64,000 nt of DNA. It comes from Stenotrophomonas maltophilia. Lineage in GTDB: Bacteria > Pseudomonadota > Gammaproteobacteria > Xanthomonadales > Xanthomonadaceae. Shown piece after piece: positions 52,662 to 61,929 of the stretch. Under the pieces are notes generated by a model. It was given only the letters and a program-made list of their open reading frames with translations, made no database searches and had not been told where the DNA came from. Both the position numbers and the translations under genes were made by a program. The stretch's first letter is position 1, and every line of letters starts with the position of its first letter. The stretch covers positions 1,054,001 through 1,118,000 of the forward strand of contig NZ_NEQV01000002.1 of NCBI RefSeq assembly GCF_002799245.1. Direction: 5' to 3'.

Positions 52662-53489
52662 ATGAACGAACAGGTCAAACAACGCTTCGCCGGCATCGAA
52701 CGGCTGTATGGCGTGGGCGCGCTCGAGCGCCTGCAGGGCAGCCGCGTGGCGGTGGTGGGCATGGGTGGCGTCGGCTCGTGGGTGGTGGAGGCGCTGGCCC
52801 GTTCGGCCGTCGGCCACCTGACCCTGATCGATGCCGATGACATCTGCGTGTCCAACACCAACCGGCAGCTGCCGGCGATGGAAGGCAACTACGGGCGCAA
52901 CAAGGCCGAGGCGATGGCCGAGCGCTGCCGCGCAATCAACCCGGGGATCGAGGTCGATGCCGTGCAGGCATTCCTGACGATGTCCAACATGGCTGAGCTG
53001 CTGGACCGTGGGTTCGATCTGGTGATCGATGCCTGCGACAGCTTCCGGGTGAAGGTCGAGACGATTGCCTGGTGCCGCCGCCGCAAGCTGCCGTTGCTGA
53101 CCGTCGGCGCTGCCGGTGGCCGTACCGACCCAACCCTGGTGCGTATCCGCGATGTCTCGCGCACCGAGCATGACGCCATGCTGGCGCTGATCCGCAAGAA
53201 GCTGCGCAGCGAGTTCAACTTCCCGAAGAACGCCAAGCGCTATTTCGGCGTGCCGGCGGTGTATTCGCTGGAGAATGTGAAGTACCCGCAGGCCGATGGC
53301 AGCGTCTGCGGCATCCGCCCGAACCTCGGTGCCGATGCGGCGCTGAAGCTGGATTGCGGCGCCGGCCTGGGCGCGGCGACCCATATCACCGGCGCGTTCG
53401 CCTTCGCGGCGGTGGGCAAGGCGCTGGAGATGCTGCTGGAGCCGAAGAAGAAGGTGAAGGCCGAAACGATCGAGGCCAGCGAGGCGTGA
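52662..53489 (+). CDS. tcdA: tRNA t6A37 dehydratase TcdA (CsdL)
   Basis: A 275-residue E1-like enzyme with the Rossmann GVGSWVVEALARSAVG, LTLIDADDICVSNTNRQ and the ATP-binding RxxR region. TcdA cyclises N6-threonylcarbamoyladenosine at position 37 of tRNAs. The expected CsdA/CsdE sulfur partners are not in this window. Confidence 0.93.
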   Translation: MNEQVKQRFAGIERLYGVGALERLQGSRVAVVGMGGVGSWVVEALARSAVGHLTLIDADDICVSNTNRQLPAMEGNYGRNKAEAMAERCRAINPGIEVDAVQAFLTMSNMAELLDRGFDLVIDACDSFRVKVETIAWCRRRKLPLLTVGAAGGRTDPTLVRIRDVSRTEHDAMLALIRKKLRSEFNFPKNAKRYFGVPAVYSLENVKYPQADGSVCGIRPNLGADAALKLDCGAGLGAATHITGAFAFAAVGKALEMLLEPKKKVKAETIEASEA

Positions 53490-53496
53490 TGGATCG

Positions 53497-53516
53497 TGCC
53501 GGCCAGCGGCCGGCAC
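53497..53516. repeat. Partial SMAG-like hairpin
   Basis: TGCCGGCCAGCGGCCGGCAC is the core of a SMAG element but lacks the GTAG/CTAC end. It lies between convergent tcdA and tatD. Confidence 0.5.
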
Positions 53517-53522
53517 CAGCCG

Positions 53523-54296
53523 TTACATTGCCGGCAGCGCGAACAGCCGCCGCGCGTTCTCGGTCGTGGCCTGCGCCACGGCCTCCAGCTCCATCCCGCG
53601 CAACGCGGCCACGTGGCGGGCAATGATCGCCAGCCGCGCCGGTTCGTTGCGCTGGCCGCGGATGCCGGCGTCGGGCTGGTCTGGCGCGTCGGTTTCCAGC
53701 AGCAGCTGCTCCAGCGGCATCTCGCGCACCAGCCGCTGCAGGCGCTGTGCCCGCTCGTAGGTCAGCGGGCCGCCAAGCCCCAGCAGGAAGCCCTGCCTGT
53801 GCAGCTGCGCGGCCTGTTCGGGGCTGCCGGAAAAGCTGTGCACCACGCCGCGCAGGCCGCCGATGCGACGGATGGCGGCGATCACCGCATCCACCGCGCG
53901 TCGCGCGTGCACGATCACCGGCAGGTCGAATTCACGAGCCAGCTCCAGCTGGCCGTTGAAATAGACCTGCTGGGCCTCGGCATCCAGTCCCTCGATGAAG
54001 AAGTCCAGGCCGCATTCGCCGATCGCACACGGGCGTTCGCGCTCGATCCACCCGCGCAGCAGTGGCAGGTGCTCAGGCCGGTGCTCGGCCAGGAACATCG
54101 GGTGCAGGCCGTAGGCAGGGTAAAGTCCTGGCGCCTGCTGGCAGACCTCGCGCAGCTTCGGCCAGCTGGCAGCGGTCACCGCAGGCACCACCTGCTGCCC
54201 CACACCCGCAGCCCGCGCCCGTTCGATCACGGCGGCGCGGTCAGGGTCGAAACCGCCCGCGTCGAGATGGCAATGGCTGTCGACCAGCAGGCTCAA
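53523..54296 (-). CDS. tatD: TatD-family metal-dependent DNase
   Basis: A 257-residue TIM-barrel hydrolase with metal ligands in LVDSHCHLDAGGFD, GECGLDFFIEG, PVIVHARRAVDAV, VVHSFSGSPEQ and LETDAPDQPD. TatD acts as a 3'-5' exonuclease or peptidase-like enzyme in DNA repair and quality control. Its start overlaps the stop of the DUF6116-like gene (ATGA), so the two are coupled. Confidence 0.95.
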   Translation of the reverse strand: MSLLVDSHCHLDAGGFDPDRAAVIERARAAGVGQQVVPAVTAASWPKLREVCQQAPGLYPAYGLHPMFLAEHRPEHLPLLRGWIERERPCAIGECGLDFFIEGLDAEAQQVYFNGQLELAREFDLPVIVHARRAVDAVIAAIRRIGGLRGVVHSFSGSPEQAAQLHRQGFLLGLGGPLTYERAQRLQRLVREMPLEQLLLETDAPDQPDAGIRGQRNEPARLAIIARHVAALRGMELEAVAQATTENARRLFALPAM

Positions 54297-54508
54297 CGCT
54301 GTTCCAGCGGCGGGGGCGTGGTGGGGTTGCGGTTCTTCCAGTTGGCCAGCAGCAGCGTGCCGAAGCCCAGCACCAGCTCATCGACGAACGGGATCGGGTC
54401 CGGGATGAACAGCGTCAGCACGAACAGGCCGGCGGTGAGCTTGAACAGGGTGGGGTAGCGCAGCCGGCGGGCCCATTGCAGTACCGGCAGCAGCATCGGG
54501 TTGGCCAT
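54293..54508 (-). CDS. Small membrane protein (DUF6116-like)
   Basis: A 71-residue protein starting MANPMLLPVLQWARRLRYPT. One or two hydrophobic stretches (LTAGLFVLTLFIPDPIPFVD, GFGTLLLANW). It resembles small xanthomonad membrane proteins of unknown function. It precedes tatD with a 4-nt overlap. Confidence 0.75.
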   Translation of the reverse strand: MANPMLLPVLQWARRLRYPTLFKLTAGLFVLTLFIPDPIPFVDELVLGFGTLLLANWKNRNPTTPPPLEQR

Positions 54509-54671
54509 GGCGGGAATCCTCGTGGGGAATATGCAAACGCTATCACGGGCCCAGCATTTCCCGATGCTGAATGGGTTACCGGAATGAGCAGGAAATGTGG
54601 AGATTCCGTTCAGGCAGTACATGCTGCAATCTGCCCCGAGAACGTTGCGGATGGTCCGCAAGGAGCAGGTC

Positions 54672-55517
54672 ATGAAAAGCACAACTACAACTGTCCTGGT
54701 CGCAGCGGGCGCGCTGCTGGTCGGTGGCATCGCCACCGCCGCCTTCATGAAGAGTGGCGACAAATCGCCCGAATCCATCAGCGCCGCAACCCCCAATGGC
54801 GAGTCGCGCCTGGTCGATGGCAGTGCCACCGACGATGGCGCGCGTGGTGACAAGCTCGACCCGTCCGCGCCGCGCGGCCTTGAGTACGCCGATGTGCTGA
54901 AGGTCGATCCGATCACCGAGAAGCAGAAGGCGTACGCCACCGTGATCGGTACCGATCCGGTGCGCGAGACCTCCACCACCCAGACCCCGCATGAAGTCTG
55001 CGAGGACGTGACGGTGCAGGAACGCCTGCCGGAGCGTGATGGCAACGTGGGCGGTACCGTGGTTGGCGCCGTGGTCGGTGGCCTGCTCGGCAACCAGGTT
55101 GGTCGCGGCAATGGCCGCAAGGCGGCGACCGCCGCCGGTGCCGTGGCCGGTGGCTTCATCGGCAACGAGATCGACAAGCGCCATGTGGGTGGCCGCGTGG
55201 TCAACCGCACCGAGCGCCAGTGCCATACCGAGACCGCGACCTCCGAGTCGAGCCGTGTCACCGGTTACAACGTGACCTACCGCAACGAGGACGGCACCAC
55301 CGGCAGCATGCGCATGGCCAGCAAGCCGGGCACCCGCATCGCCATGGGCAACACCGATGTGGTCAAGGGCTACAACGTGACCTACCGCTATGACGGCGCC
55401 GAGAAGACGGTGCGCATGGACAACAAGCCGGCCAGCGATCGCCTGCCGGTGGTCGATGGCCAGCTGGTCACGCAGACCGCTGCTGCCGGTGCCACTGCCG
55501 CAGCCACGCGCCAGTAA
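54672..55517 (+). CDS. Exported glycine-zipper 2TM protein
   Basis: A 281-residue protein starting MKSTTTTVLVAAGALLVGGI at 54672 with AGGAG 8 nt upstream. An N-terminal membrane segment or signal is followed by a Ser/Asp-rich region. A Gly-zipper is at about 125-165 (VGGTVVGAVVGGLLGNQVGR, AGAVAGGFIGNEIDKRH), then two repeated strand motifs (GYNVTYRNEDGT, GYNVTYRYDGAE). Two Cys (HEVCEDV, RQCHTET). Probably periplasmic or outer-membrane; function unknown. Confidence 0.82.
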   Translation: MKSTTTTVLVAAGALLVGGIATAAFMKSGDKSPESISAATPNGESRLVDGSATDDGARGDKLDPSAPRGLEYADVLKVDPITEKQKAYATVIGTDPVRETSTTQTPHEVCEDVTVQERLPERDGNVGGTVVGAVVGGLLGNQVGRGNGRKAATAAGAVAGGFIGNEIDKRHVGGRVVNRTERQCHTETATSESSRVTGYNVTYRNEDGTTGSMRMASKPGTRIAMGNTDVVKGYNVTYRYDGAEKTVRMDNKPASDRLPVVDGQLVTQTAAAGATAAATRQ

Positions 55518-55541
55518 TCTAGGCGCAGCCTGCAGCACCTG

Positions 55542-55568
55542 ACGGGCCGGCTCATGCCGGCCCGTTTC
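55542..55568 (+). terminator. Probable terminator after the glycine-zipper gene
   Basis: ACGGGCCGG and CCGGCCCGT form a 9-bp stem with CTCATG loop, followed by TTTCGTT. The T-run is short. Confidence 0.6.
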
Positions 55569-55643
55569 GTTGCCGCCGGCGATGTTCATCCGCGCAGGCA
55601 GCGAATCCACCATCATGGACGTTCCCTTCGACATGGAGCCGGC

Positions 55644-56192
55644 ATGAGCATCTTCGACCTGCGCATCGAAACCGAGCGCCTGATCCTGCGCCCGCTGCTG
55701 CGCGAGGACTACGAGCCGTATCTGGCGTTCTGCGCCGACGAGGAAACGATGCGCACCCTGGGTGGCGTGCAGCCGCCCTCGGTGGCCTGGCGTGGTTTCT
55801 GCGGCCTGGCGGGCGCCTGGCAGATGTTCGGCTTCTCGATGTTCAGCGTGATTGAGAAATCCAGCGGCGACTGGATTGGCCGGATGGGGCCCTGGCAGCC
55901 GCAGGACTGGCCGGGCACCGAGGTGGGCTGGGGCATCCGCCACGCCAGCTGGGGCCGGGGCTATGCGCCGGAAGCCGCGGTCGCCGCGATCGATTGGGCG
56001 TTCGATACGCTGGGCTGGGACGAGGTGATCCACACCATCGCCGAGGACAACGACAACTCGCGGGCCGTGGCGCGCAAGCTTGGCAGCACCCTGCTGCGCA
56101 TGGGGCAGTTGCCAGCGCCGTACAACGACAAACCCATGCAGATCTGGGGGCAGTCGCGCGAGCAGTGGCGGCGGCGCCGTTCGCCGCTGTAG
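55644..56192 (+). CDS. GNAT acetyltransferase (RimJ-like)
   Basis: A 182-residue GNAT: IETERLILRPLLREDYEPYL, EVGWGIRHASWGRGYAPEAA (acetyl-CoA loop) and HTIAEDNDNSRAVARKLGST. GGAG (55635-55638) lies 5 nt before the ATG. The TAG stop (56190-56192) is part of the GTAG head of a SMAG element, so the repeat supplies the gene's end. The last residues (RRRRSPL) may be recent in origin. Confidence 0.9.
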   Translation: MSIFDLRIETERLILRPLLREDYEPYLAFCADEETMRTLGGVQPPSVAWRGFCGLAGAWQMFGFSMFSVIEKSSGDWIGRMGPWQPQDWPGTEVGWGIRHASWGRGYAPEAAVAAIDWAFDTLGWDEVIHTIAEDNDNSRAVARKLGSTLLRMGQLPAPYNDKPMQIWGQSREQWRRRRSPL

Positions 56193-56252
56193 AGCCGAGC
56201 CCATGCTCGGCTGCTGTTCGCCAGATGCGGCCGAGCATGGGCTGGGCTCTAC
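56189..56252. repeat. SMAG/REP inverted pair fused to a gene end
   Basis: GTAGAGCCGAGCCCATGCTC from 56189 and the partner ending GGGCTCTAC at 56252. The first GTAG contains the GNAT stop codon. Confidence 0.88.
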
Positions 56253-56348
56253 AGATTACCCGCCATGCTGCACCCGCGCTTGGCATTCACCGGCGCGCTT
56301 GCCAGACTGCCCGCAGCCGGCCGCCGGCCGGATCCGATGGAGCAGGCA

Positions 56349-57005
56349 ATGGTGGAAGAGCGCGTCCCGCTGACGGTGCACGGCATGTCGGTGTCCGGCA
56401 ATTGCCACAAGGTCCGCCTGCTGCTGGAGCAGCTCGGCAGCCGTTACCGATGGGTGGAAGTGGACAGTGCCCATGGCCAGACCCACAGCGCCGAGTTCCT
56501 CGCGCTCAATCCCAATGCCAAGGTGCCGCTGATCGTCCGCGACGATGGCCGCGTGCTGACCGAATCCAACGCGATCCTGTTCTGGCTGGCCGAGGGCACG
56601 CCCTACCTGCCCACCGATGGCTGGGAGCGCGCGCAGGCACTGAGCTGGATGTTCTTCGAGCAGTACACGCACGAGCCCTGCGTGGCGGTAGCGCGCTTCA
56701 TCCGCGGCTGGACCGCGCCCGATTCGCCGCGCCGCGCCGAACTGCCACGCCTGCACGAACGCGCCGCGACCGCGCTGGCGGTGATGGAGCAGCACCTGCG
56801 CCAGGCGCAGTGGTTCACCGGCAACGGGTACGGCATCGCCGATATCGCGCTGTTTGCCTATACCGATGTGGCGGGCGAGGGCGGCATCAGCCTGGCGCCG
56901 TTCCCGGAGGTGCGCGCCTGGCTGCTGCGCGTGCGTGAGCAGCCACGCTTCCTGGCGATGCCGGCGGTGACCGCCGAAGTGCGCGCGCGCTTCGAGGCCG
57001 CCTGA
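56349..57005 (+). CDS. Glutathione S-transferase family protein
   Basis: A 218-residue GST starting MVEERVPLTVHGMSVSGNCH at 56349; GGAG lies 6 nt upstream. The Ser/Cys-rich active region is GMSVSGNCHKVRLLLEQLG, then LNPNAKVPLIV and DGRVLTESNAILFWLAEGT. C-terminal helices contain GNGYGIADIALFAYTDVAGEG. Beta- or omega-like class. Substrate unknown. Confidence 0.9.
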   Translation: MVEERVPLTVHGMSVSGNCHKVRLLLEQLGSRYRWVEVDSAHGQTHSAEFLALNPNAKVPLIVRDDGRVLTESNAILFWLAEGTPYLPTDGWERAQALSWMFFEQYTHEPCVAVARFIRGWTAPDSPRRAELPRLHERAATALAVMEQHLRQAQWFTGNGYGIADIALFAYTDVAGEGGISLAPFPEVRAWLLRVREQPRFLAMPAVTAEVRARFEAA

Positions 57006-57015
57006 TGTCCACAGG

Positions 57016-57040
57016 GTAGCGCCGGGCCAGCGCCCGGCGG
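57016..57040. repeat. SMAG/REP element
   Basis: GTAGCGCCGGGCCAGCGCCC then GGCGG, a single GTAG-headed hairpin between the GST and the E1 gene. Confidence 0.8.
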
Positions 57041-57068
57041 AACGCAACAACGACACGGAGGGTGTTCG

Positions 57069-59348
57069 ATGTTTGCTGTGGTTCCAGATCCGATTCCTGC
57101 ACGCATGCGCGTGCTCAACCGCGCCGAAGTATGCGACGCCAACTTCCTCGACGCGGTGCGTGGCTGGCGAGGTACGCCGCGCACTCGTCCTGCGCCGGAT
57201 GCGCCGATCCTGCCGGGCAGCACGCTCAGCGCCATGGCTTTCGGTGAACTGTTCGATTCGCAGCTGGCCAGCCGTCAGCTGGACCTGATGGCACGCGTAC
57301 TGCGTGTGCAGAACAAGGTCTTCTACACCATCGGTTCGTCCGGCCACGAGGGCAACGCGCTGCTGGCGCGGGCCAGCCGGCATACCGACCCGGCGTTCCT
57401 GCACTATCGCTCCGGCGCCTTCATGGCCGAGCGTTCGCGCCAGGTGCCGGGGATCGACCCGCTGCGCGATGCCGCGCTTTCGTTCGCTGCCAGCGCCGAT
57501 GATCCGGCCAGCGGCGGCCGCCACAAGGTGTGGGGCAGCAAACCGCTATGGGTGCTGCCGCAGACCTCGACCATCGCATCGCATCTGCCCAAAGCGCTGG
57601 GCACCGCGCTGGCCATCGAGAGTGGCAAGCGGCTGGGCCACGCGCTTCCGATCCCGGCCGACAGCGTCGTGCTGTGCTCGTTCGGCGATGCCTCGGCCAA
57701 CCATGCCACTGCACAGACCGCATTCAACACCGCGATGTGGTCGGCCTACCAGAAGCTGCCGGCTCCGGTCCTGTTCGTCTGCGAGGACAATGGCCTGGGC
57801 ATCTCGGTGAAGACGCCGGACGGCTGGATCGCCGAACGGTTCAGCCGCCAGCCGGGGCTCGATTATTTCTTCGCTGATGGCCTCGACCTGGCCGCCGGGC
57901 ATGCCCAGGTGCAGGCGGCGGTGGACCACTGCCGGCGCACGCGACGGCCGACTTTCCTGCATCTGCGCACCACGCGCCTGATGGGCCACGCCGGCACCGA
58001 CTTCGAGGTGGAATGGCGCGCGTTGCCGGAACTGTGCGCGGCCGAGGCGCAGGATCCGCTGCTGCGTTCGGCACAGATCGCGATGGAATCGGGCTGGATG
58101 GATGCGGCAGCCATCGAGGTGGCCTACGAGACGATGCGCGCGCGCTGCATGGCTGCCGCCGCCGATGCTGAAAGGCGCCCGAAGCTGCAGTCGCTGCAGG
58201 AGGTGATGGCGCCGCTGGCACCGTACACGCCCGCAGCGGTGCAGGCCGAAGCGCGGCGCGAGGTGCCCGCTGCGGCGCGCGAGGCGCTGTATGGCGGTGC
58301 GGAGGCCCTGCCTGAGCGGCAGGCGCCACGTCATCTGGCGATCCAGATCAACCATGGCCTGCAGGAACTGCTGGCGAAGTATCCGCAGAGCCTGCTGTTC
58401 GGTGAGGACGTCGCGCAGAAGGGTGGCGTCTATACCGTCACCAAGGATCTGCTGCGCCGCTTCGGCCCACGCCGGGTGTTCAACACCCTGCTGGACGAGA
58501 CCATGATCCTGGGGATGGCACAGGGCCTGGCCAACCTGGGCATGCTGCCGATTCCGGAGATCCAGTACCTGGCCTATCTGCACAACGCCATCGATCAGGT
58601 GCGCGGCGAAGCGTGTTCGCTGCAGTTCTTCTCCAACGACCAGTACCGCAACCCGATGCTGGTGCGGGTGGCCGGACTGGGCTACCAGAAGGGCTTCGGT
58701 GGCCACTTCCACAATGACAACTCGATCACCGCGCTGCGCGACATCCCGGGCCTGGTGGTGGGCTGCCCGTCGCGCGGCGACGATGCGGTGATGATGCTGC
58801 GCACGCTGGCGGCACTGGCGCGGGTGGATGGGCGCGTGGCGGTGTTGCTGGAGCCGATCGCGCTGTACATGAGCAAGGACCTGCACGAAGCGGGTGACGG
58901 CCAGTGGCTGTTCGACTACCCGGCGCAGGGCCAGGCGCTGGTGCCGGGCGAGGGCCGGGTCTATGCGCCGGAAGCCGGCGACCTGGTGATCTATACCTAT
59001 GGCAACGGCGTGCCGATGGCATTGCGCGCGGCGCGGGCGATCGAGCAGCGGCTGGGCTGGCAGGTCCGGGTGGTCGACCTGCGCTGGCTGGTCCCGCTGG
59101 ATGCCGGCTTCATCGCCGCCCAGGCTGCCAGCGCACGGCGGGTGCTGGTGCTGGACGAAGGGCGCCACAGCGGCGGGGTGGGTGAGGGGGTGGTCACCGC
59201 GCTGGTCGAGGCCGGGTTCGGCCATCTGCCGCTGCGCCGGGTCTGCGGTGCCGATACGTACACGCCACTGGCGGGGGCAGCAATGTTCGGGCTTCCAAGC
59301 GACAATGCGGTGATTGGCGCCGCCCTCGACCTGGCGCAGGAACCCTGA
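57069..59348 (+). CDS. Single-chain thiamine-diphosphate dehydrogenase (E1 alpha+beta fusion)
   Basis: A 759-residue protein; ATG 57069 has GGAGG 7 nt upstream. The first half (to about 380) is E1-alpha-like with the ThDP motif at about 205-240 (GDASANHATAQTAFN, LFVCEDNGLG). From about 420 it is E1-beta-like (LLFGEDVAQKGGVYTVTKDL, FNTLLDETMILGMAQGLANL, YGNGVPMALRAARAIE). It should decarboxylate a 2-oxo acid, as in branched-chain or pyruvate E1. No E2 or E3 gene is near, so it may act alone or use subunits encoded elsewhere. It lies 3 nt before the asnB-like gene. Confidence 0.88.
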   Translation: MFAVVPDPIPARMRVLNRAEVCDANFLDAVRGWRGTPRTRPAPDAPILPGSTLSAMAFGELFDSQLASRQLDLMARVLRVQNKVFYTIGSSGHEGNALLARASRHTDPAFLHYRSGAFMAERSRQVPGIDPLRDAALSFAASADDPASGGRHKVWGSKPLWVLPQTSTIASHLPKALGTALAIESGKRLGHALPIPADSVVLCSFGDASANHATAQTAFNTAMWSAYQKLPAPVLFVCEDNGLGISVKTPDGWIAERFSRQPGLDYFFADGLDLAAGHAQVQAAVDHCRRTRRPTFLHLRTTRLMGHAGTDFEVEWRALPELCAAEAQDPLLRSAQIAMESGWMDAAAIEVAYETMRARCMAAAADAERRPKLQSLQEVMAPLAPYTPAAVQAEARREVPAAAREALYGGAEALPERQAPRHLAIQINHGLQELLAKYPQSLLFGEDVAQKGGVYTVTKDLLRRFGPRRVFNTLLDETMILGMAQGLANLGMLPIPEIQYLAYLHNAIDQVRGEACSLQFFSNDQYRNPMLVRVAGLGYQKGFGGHFHNDNSITALRDIPGLVVGCPSRGDDAVMMLRTLAALARVDGRVAVLLEPIALYMSKDLHEAGDGQWLFDYPAQGQALVPGEGRVYAPEAGDLVIYTYGNGVPMALRAARAIEQRLGWQVRVVDLRWLVPLDAGFIAAQAASARRVLVLDEGRHSGGVGEGVVTALVEAGFGHLPLRRVCGADTYTPLAGAAMFGLPSDNAVIGAALDLAQEP

Positions 59349-59351
59349 TGC

Positions 59352-61295
59352 ATGTGTGGATTGGCGGGAATGTTGTTGCCGGCGCCGCTGGCGTCGGCCG
59401 AGGCGCTGCAGGCGCAGGCCCTGGCGATGGGCCAGGCGCTGCACCATCGCGGGCCGGATGATGGCGGCAGCTGGGTCGATGCCGAGGCGGGCATCGCGCT
59501 GGCGCATCGCCGCCTGAGCATCCTCGACCTGTCCCCGCTGGGCCACCAGCCGATGGCCTCGGCCGACGGTCGCTACGTGATGGCCTACAACGGCGAGGTC
59601 TACAACTTCGCCGCCCTGCGCGAGGAACTGGAGCCGCTGGGGCATGCCTTCCGCGGCCATTCCGACACCGAAGTACTGCTGGCGGCGATCCTGCAGTGGG
59701 GCGTGGAAGACACCCTGCAGCGCTGCAACGGCATGTTCGCCATCGCGCTGTGGGACCGCCAGGAGCGTTGCCTGTGGCTGGCCCGCGACCGCGTCGGCAA
59801 GAAGCCGCTGTACTACGGCTGGGCTGGCGACACGCTGGTGTTCGGTTCGGAACTGAAGGCGCTCTGGCAACACCCGGCGTTCGACAACGACATCGATCGT
59901 GATGCGCTCACATTGCTGCTGCGGCTGGATTACATCCCGGCGCCGCACAGCATCCACCAGCGCTGCTACAAGCTGATGCCGGGCCGGGTACTGCGCCTGG
60001 ACGCAGCAGCGGTGGCCGCAGGCGCCGCAGCACATCGCCCGGAGCAGGCGCAGCGCCCGTACTGGGATGCGCGCGCGCGCATGCAGGCGGCGCTGGCCGC
60101 CCCGTTCCAGGGCCGCATCGAGGACGCCGAAGAGCAGCTGGACGCACTGCTGCGCGACGCGGTGGCGTTGCGCATGGTGGCCGACGTGCCGGTGGGCGTG
60201 TTCCTGTCCGGCGGCACCGATTCATCGCTGGTGGCGGCGCTGATGCAGGCGCAGAGCGGGCAGCCGGTGCACAGCTTCAGCATCGGCTTCACCGATTCGG
60301 GGCATGACGAAGCACCGCTGGCCAGGGAGCTCGCTGCGCACCTGGGTTGTGATCACACCGAGTTGTACGTCAGCGGCGCCGATGCGCTGGCGGTGGTGCC
60401 GCAGTTGCCGGCGATGTTCGATGAGCCTTTTGCCGATGCTTCGCAGGTGCCGACCGCGCTGGTCGCCCGGCTGGCGCGGCAGGGCGTGACCGTTGCGCTG
60501 TCCGGCGACGGTGGCGATGAACTGTTCTTCGGCTACACCCGGTATGTACGCGCGCTGCGCAACTGGCAGATGCTCGGCCGCGTGCCGGGGCCGCTGCGGC
60601 GCTGGATGGGCGCACGCTCGCAGCAGCAGGGCGAAGCCTCGCGGACCGGTGGCCTGGCGGCGCTGCTGGCCGAGACCGGCGCACGTGGCATCGGCGACGT
60701 CTACCGCAACCGCATCTCGCGCTGGCGCGACCCGGCCGCGGCGGTGCCCGGCGCGCAGGCCGCCGGCAGCTTCTACGACCTGGCCGATCCGCTGCACGGC
60801 GCGGGTACGCCGGCCGACGCGATGATGCTGGCCGATTTCGTGACCTACCTGCCGGATGACCTGTTGTGCAAGGTCGACCGTACCTCGATGGCGGTCAGCC
60901 TGGAGGCGCGCGCGCCGCTGCTGGACTGGCGCGTGGCCGAGTTTGCCTGGTCGCTGCCGCTGGGCTTCAAGCGCAGCGAGACGACCAGCAAGGTGTTGCT
61001 CAAGCGGGTGCTGGGCCGTTACGTGCCGCATTCGATGGTGCACCGTCCCAAGCGCGGTTTCGGTGCACCGGTCAGCGATTGGCTGAAGGGCGACCTGCGG
61101 CCCTGGGCCGAGGACCTGCTGCAGCCGGCGCGGCTGGAGCGCGAGGGCGTGCTGTCGGCAGTGGCGGTGCAGCCGCTGTGGCAGCAGTTCCTGGCAGGCC
61201 AGCGCAAGTGGCATACCCATCTGTGGAACGTACTGATGTTCCAGGCCTGGCAGGCGCATTGGCGGCAGGTGCGCGCAGGCGTCGTGGGCGGCTGA
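59352..61295 (+). CDS. Glutamine-hydrolysing asparagine synthetase (AsnB type)
   Basis: A 647-residue class II amidotransferase: Cys2 nucleophile (MCGLAGMLLP), HHRGPDDGGSWVD, and the synthetase PP-loop FLSGGTDSSLVAAL (about 283-296), with LSGDGGDELFFGYTRYVRAL. It makes Asn or an amide/lactam in a secondary product. The tight link to the fused E1 gene and length above E. coli AsnB (554) resemble specialised AsnB homologues more than housekeeping AsnB; the product is unknown. Confidence 0.88.
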   Translation: MCGLAGMLLPAPLASAEALQAQALAMGQALHHRGPDDGGSWVDAEAGIALAHRRLSILDLSPLGHQPMASADGRYVMAYNGEVYNFAALREELEPLGHAFRGHSDTEVLLAAILQWGVEDTLQRCNGMFAIALWDRQERCLWLARDRVGKKPLYYGWAGDTLVFGSELKALWQHPAFDNDIDRDALTLLLRLDYIPAPHSIHQRCYKLMPGRVLRLDAAAVAAGAAAHRPEQAQRPYWDARARMQAALAAPFQGRIEDAEEQLDALLRDAVALRMVADVPVGVFLSGGTDSSLVAALMQAQSGQPVHSFSIGFTDSGHDEAPLARELAAHLGCDHTELYVSGADALAVVPQLPAMFDEPFADASQVPTALVARLARQGVTVALSGDGGDELFFGYTRYVRALRNWQMLGRVPGPLRRWMGARSQQQGEASRTGGLAALLAETGARGIGDVYRNRISRWRDPAAAVPGAQAAGSFYDLADPLHGAGTPADAMMLADFVTYLPDDLLCKVDRTSMAVSLEARAPLLDWRVAEFAWSLPLGFKRSETTSKVLLKRVLGRYVPHSMVHRPKRGFGAPVSDWLKGDLRPWAEDLLQPARLEREGVLSAVAVQPLWQQFLAGQRKWHTHLWNVLMFQAWQAHWRQVRAGVVGG

Positions 61296-61361
61296 TCTTC
61301 ACCGGCCTGCACGGGCCCGGCGACTAGGCTGGGCCTCCCGCACCGTGAGGAGTATGTACCG

Positions 61362-61922
61362 ATGTCCGTCCCCACCATCGCCGTGTTCGTCGGCAGCCTG
61401 CGCAAGGACTCCTGCAACCGCAAGCTGGCCCATGCGCTGGAGAAGATCGCCGGCGATCGCGCGCGTTTCCAGTACGTGCAGATCGGCGACCTGCCGTTGT
61501 ACGACCAGGACTTCGACGCGCACTACCCGCCGCAGGGCACCCGGCTGAAGGACCAGGTGCGCGCCGCCGACGCCGTGCTGTTCGTGACCCCGGAATACAA
61601 CCGGTCGGTGCCGGGCGTGCTCAAGAACGCCATCGATATCGGCTCGCGCCCCTACGGTGACAGTGCGTTTGCCGGCAAGCCGGCGGCGGTGATCGGAGCC
61701 TCCATCGGCCAGATCGGTACTGCCGTGGCCCAGCAGCATCTGCGCAACAGCCTGGCCTTCCTGGACATGCACGTGCTGGGCCAGCCCGAGGCATTCATCC
61801 ACTTCAAGGACGGCCTGATCGATGCAGATGGCACGATCCACAACGAGGGCACGCACAAATTCCTGCAGGGCTACGTGGACCGCTTCCTGGCGCTGATCGC
61901 GGTGCACGCCAAGGGCGATTGA
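61362..61922 (+). CDS. NADPH-dependent FMN reductase (ChrR/YieF type)
   Basis: A 186-residue flavodoxin-like reductase with GSLRKDSCNRKL (FMN phosphate loop) and TPEYNRSVPGVLKNAIDI. Reduces quinones, chromate or azo dyes with NADPH in the family. GAGGAG lies about 8 nt before the ATG. Confidence 0.93.
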   Translation: MSVPTIAVFVGSLRKDSCNRKLAHALEKIAGDRARFQYVQIGDLPLYDQDFDAHYPPQGTRLKDQVRAADAVLFVTPEYNRSVPGVLKNAIDIGSRPYGDSAFAGKPAAVIGASIGQIGTAVAQQHLRNSLAFLDMHVLGQPEAFIHFKDGLIDADGTIHNEGTHKFLQGYVDRFLALIAVHAKGD

Positions 61923-61929
61923 CGCCGAT

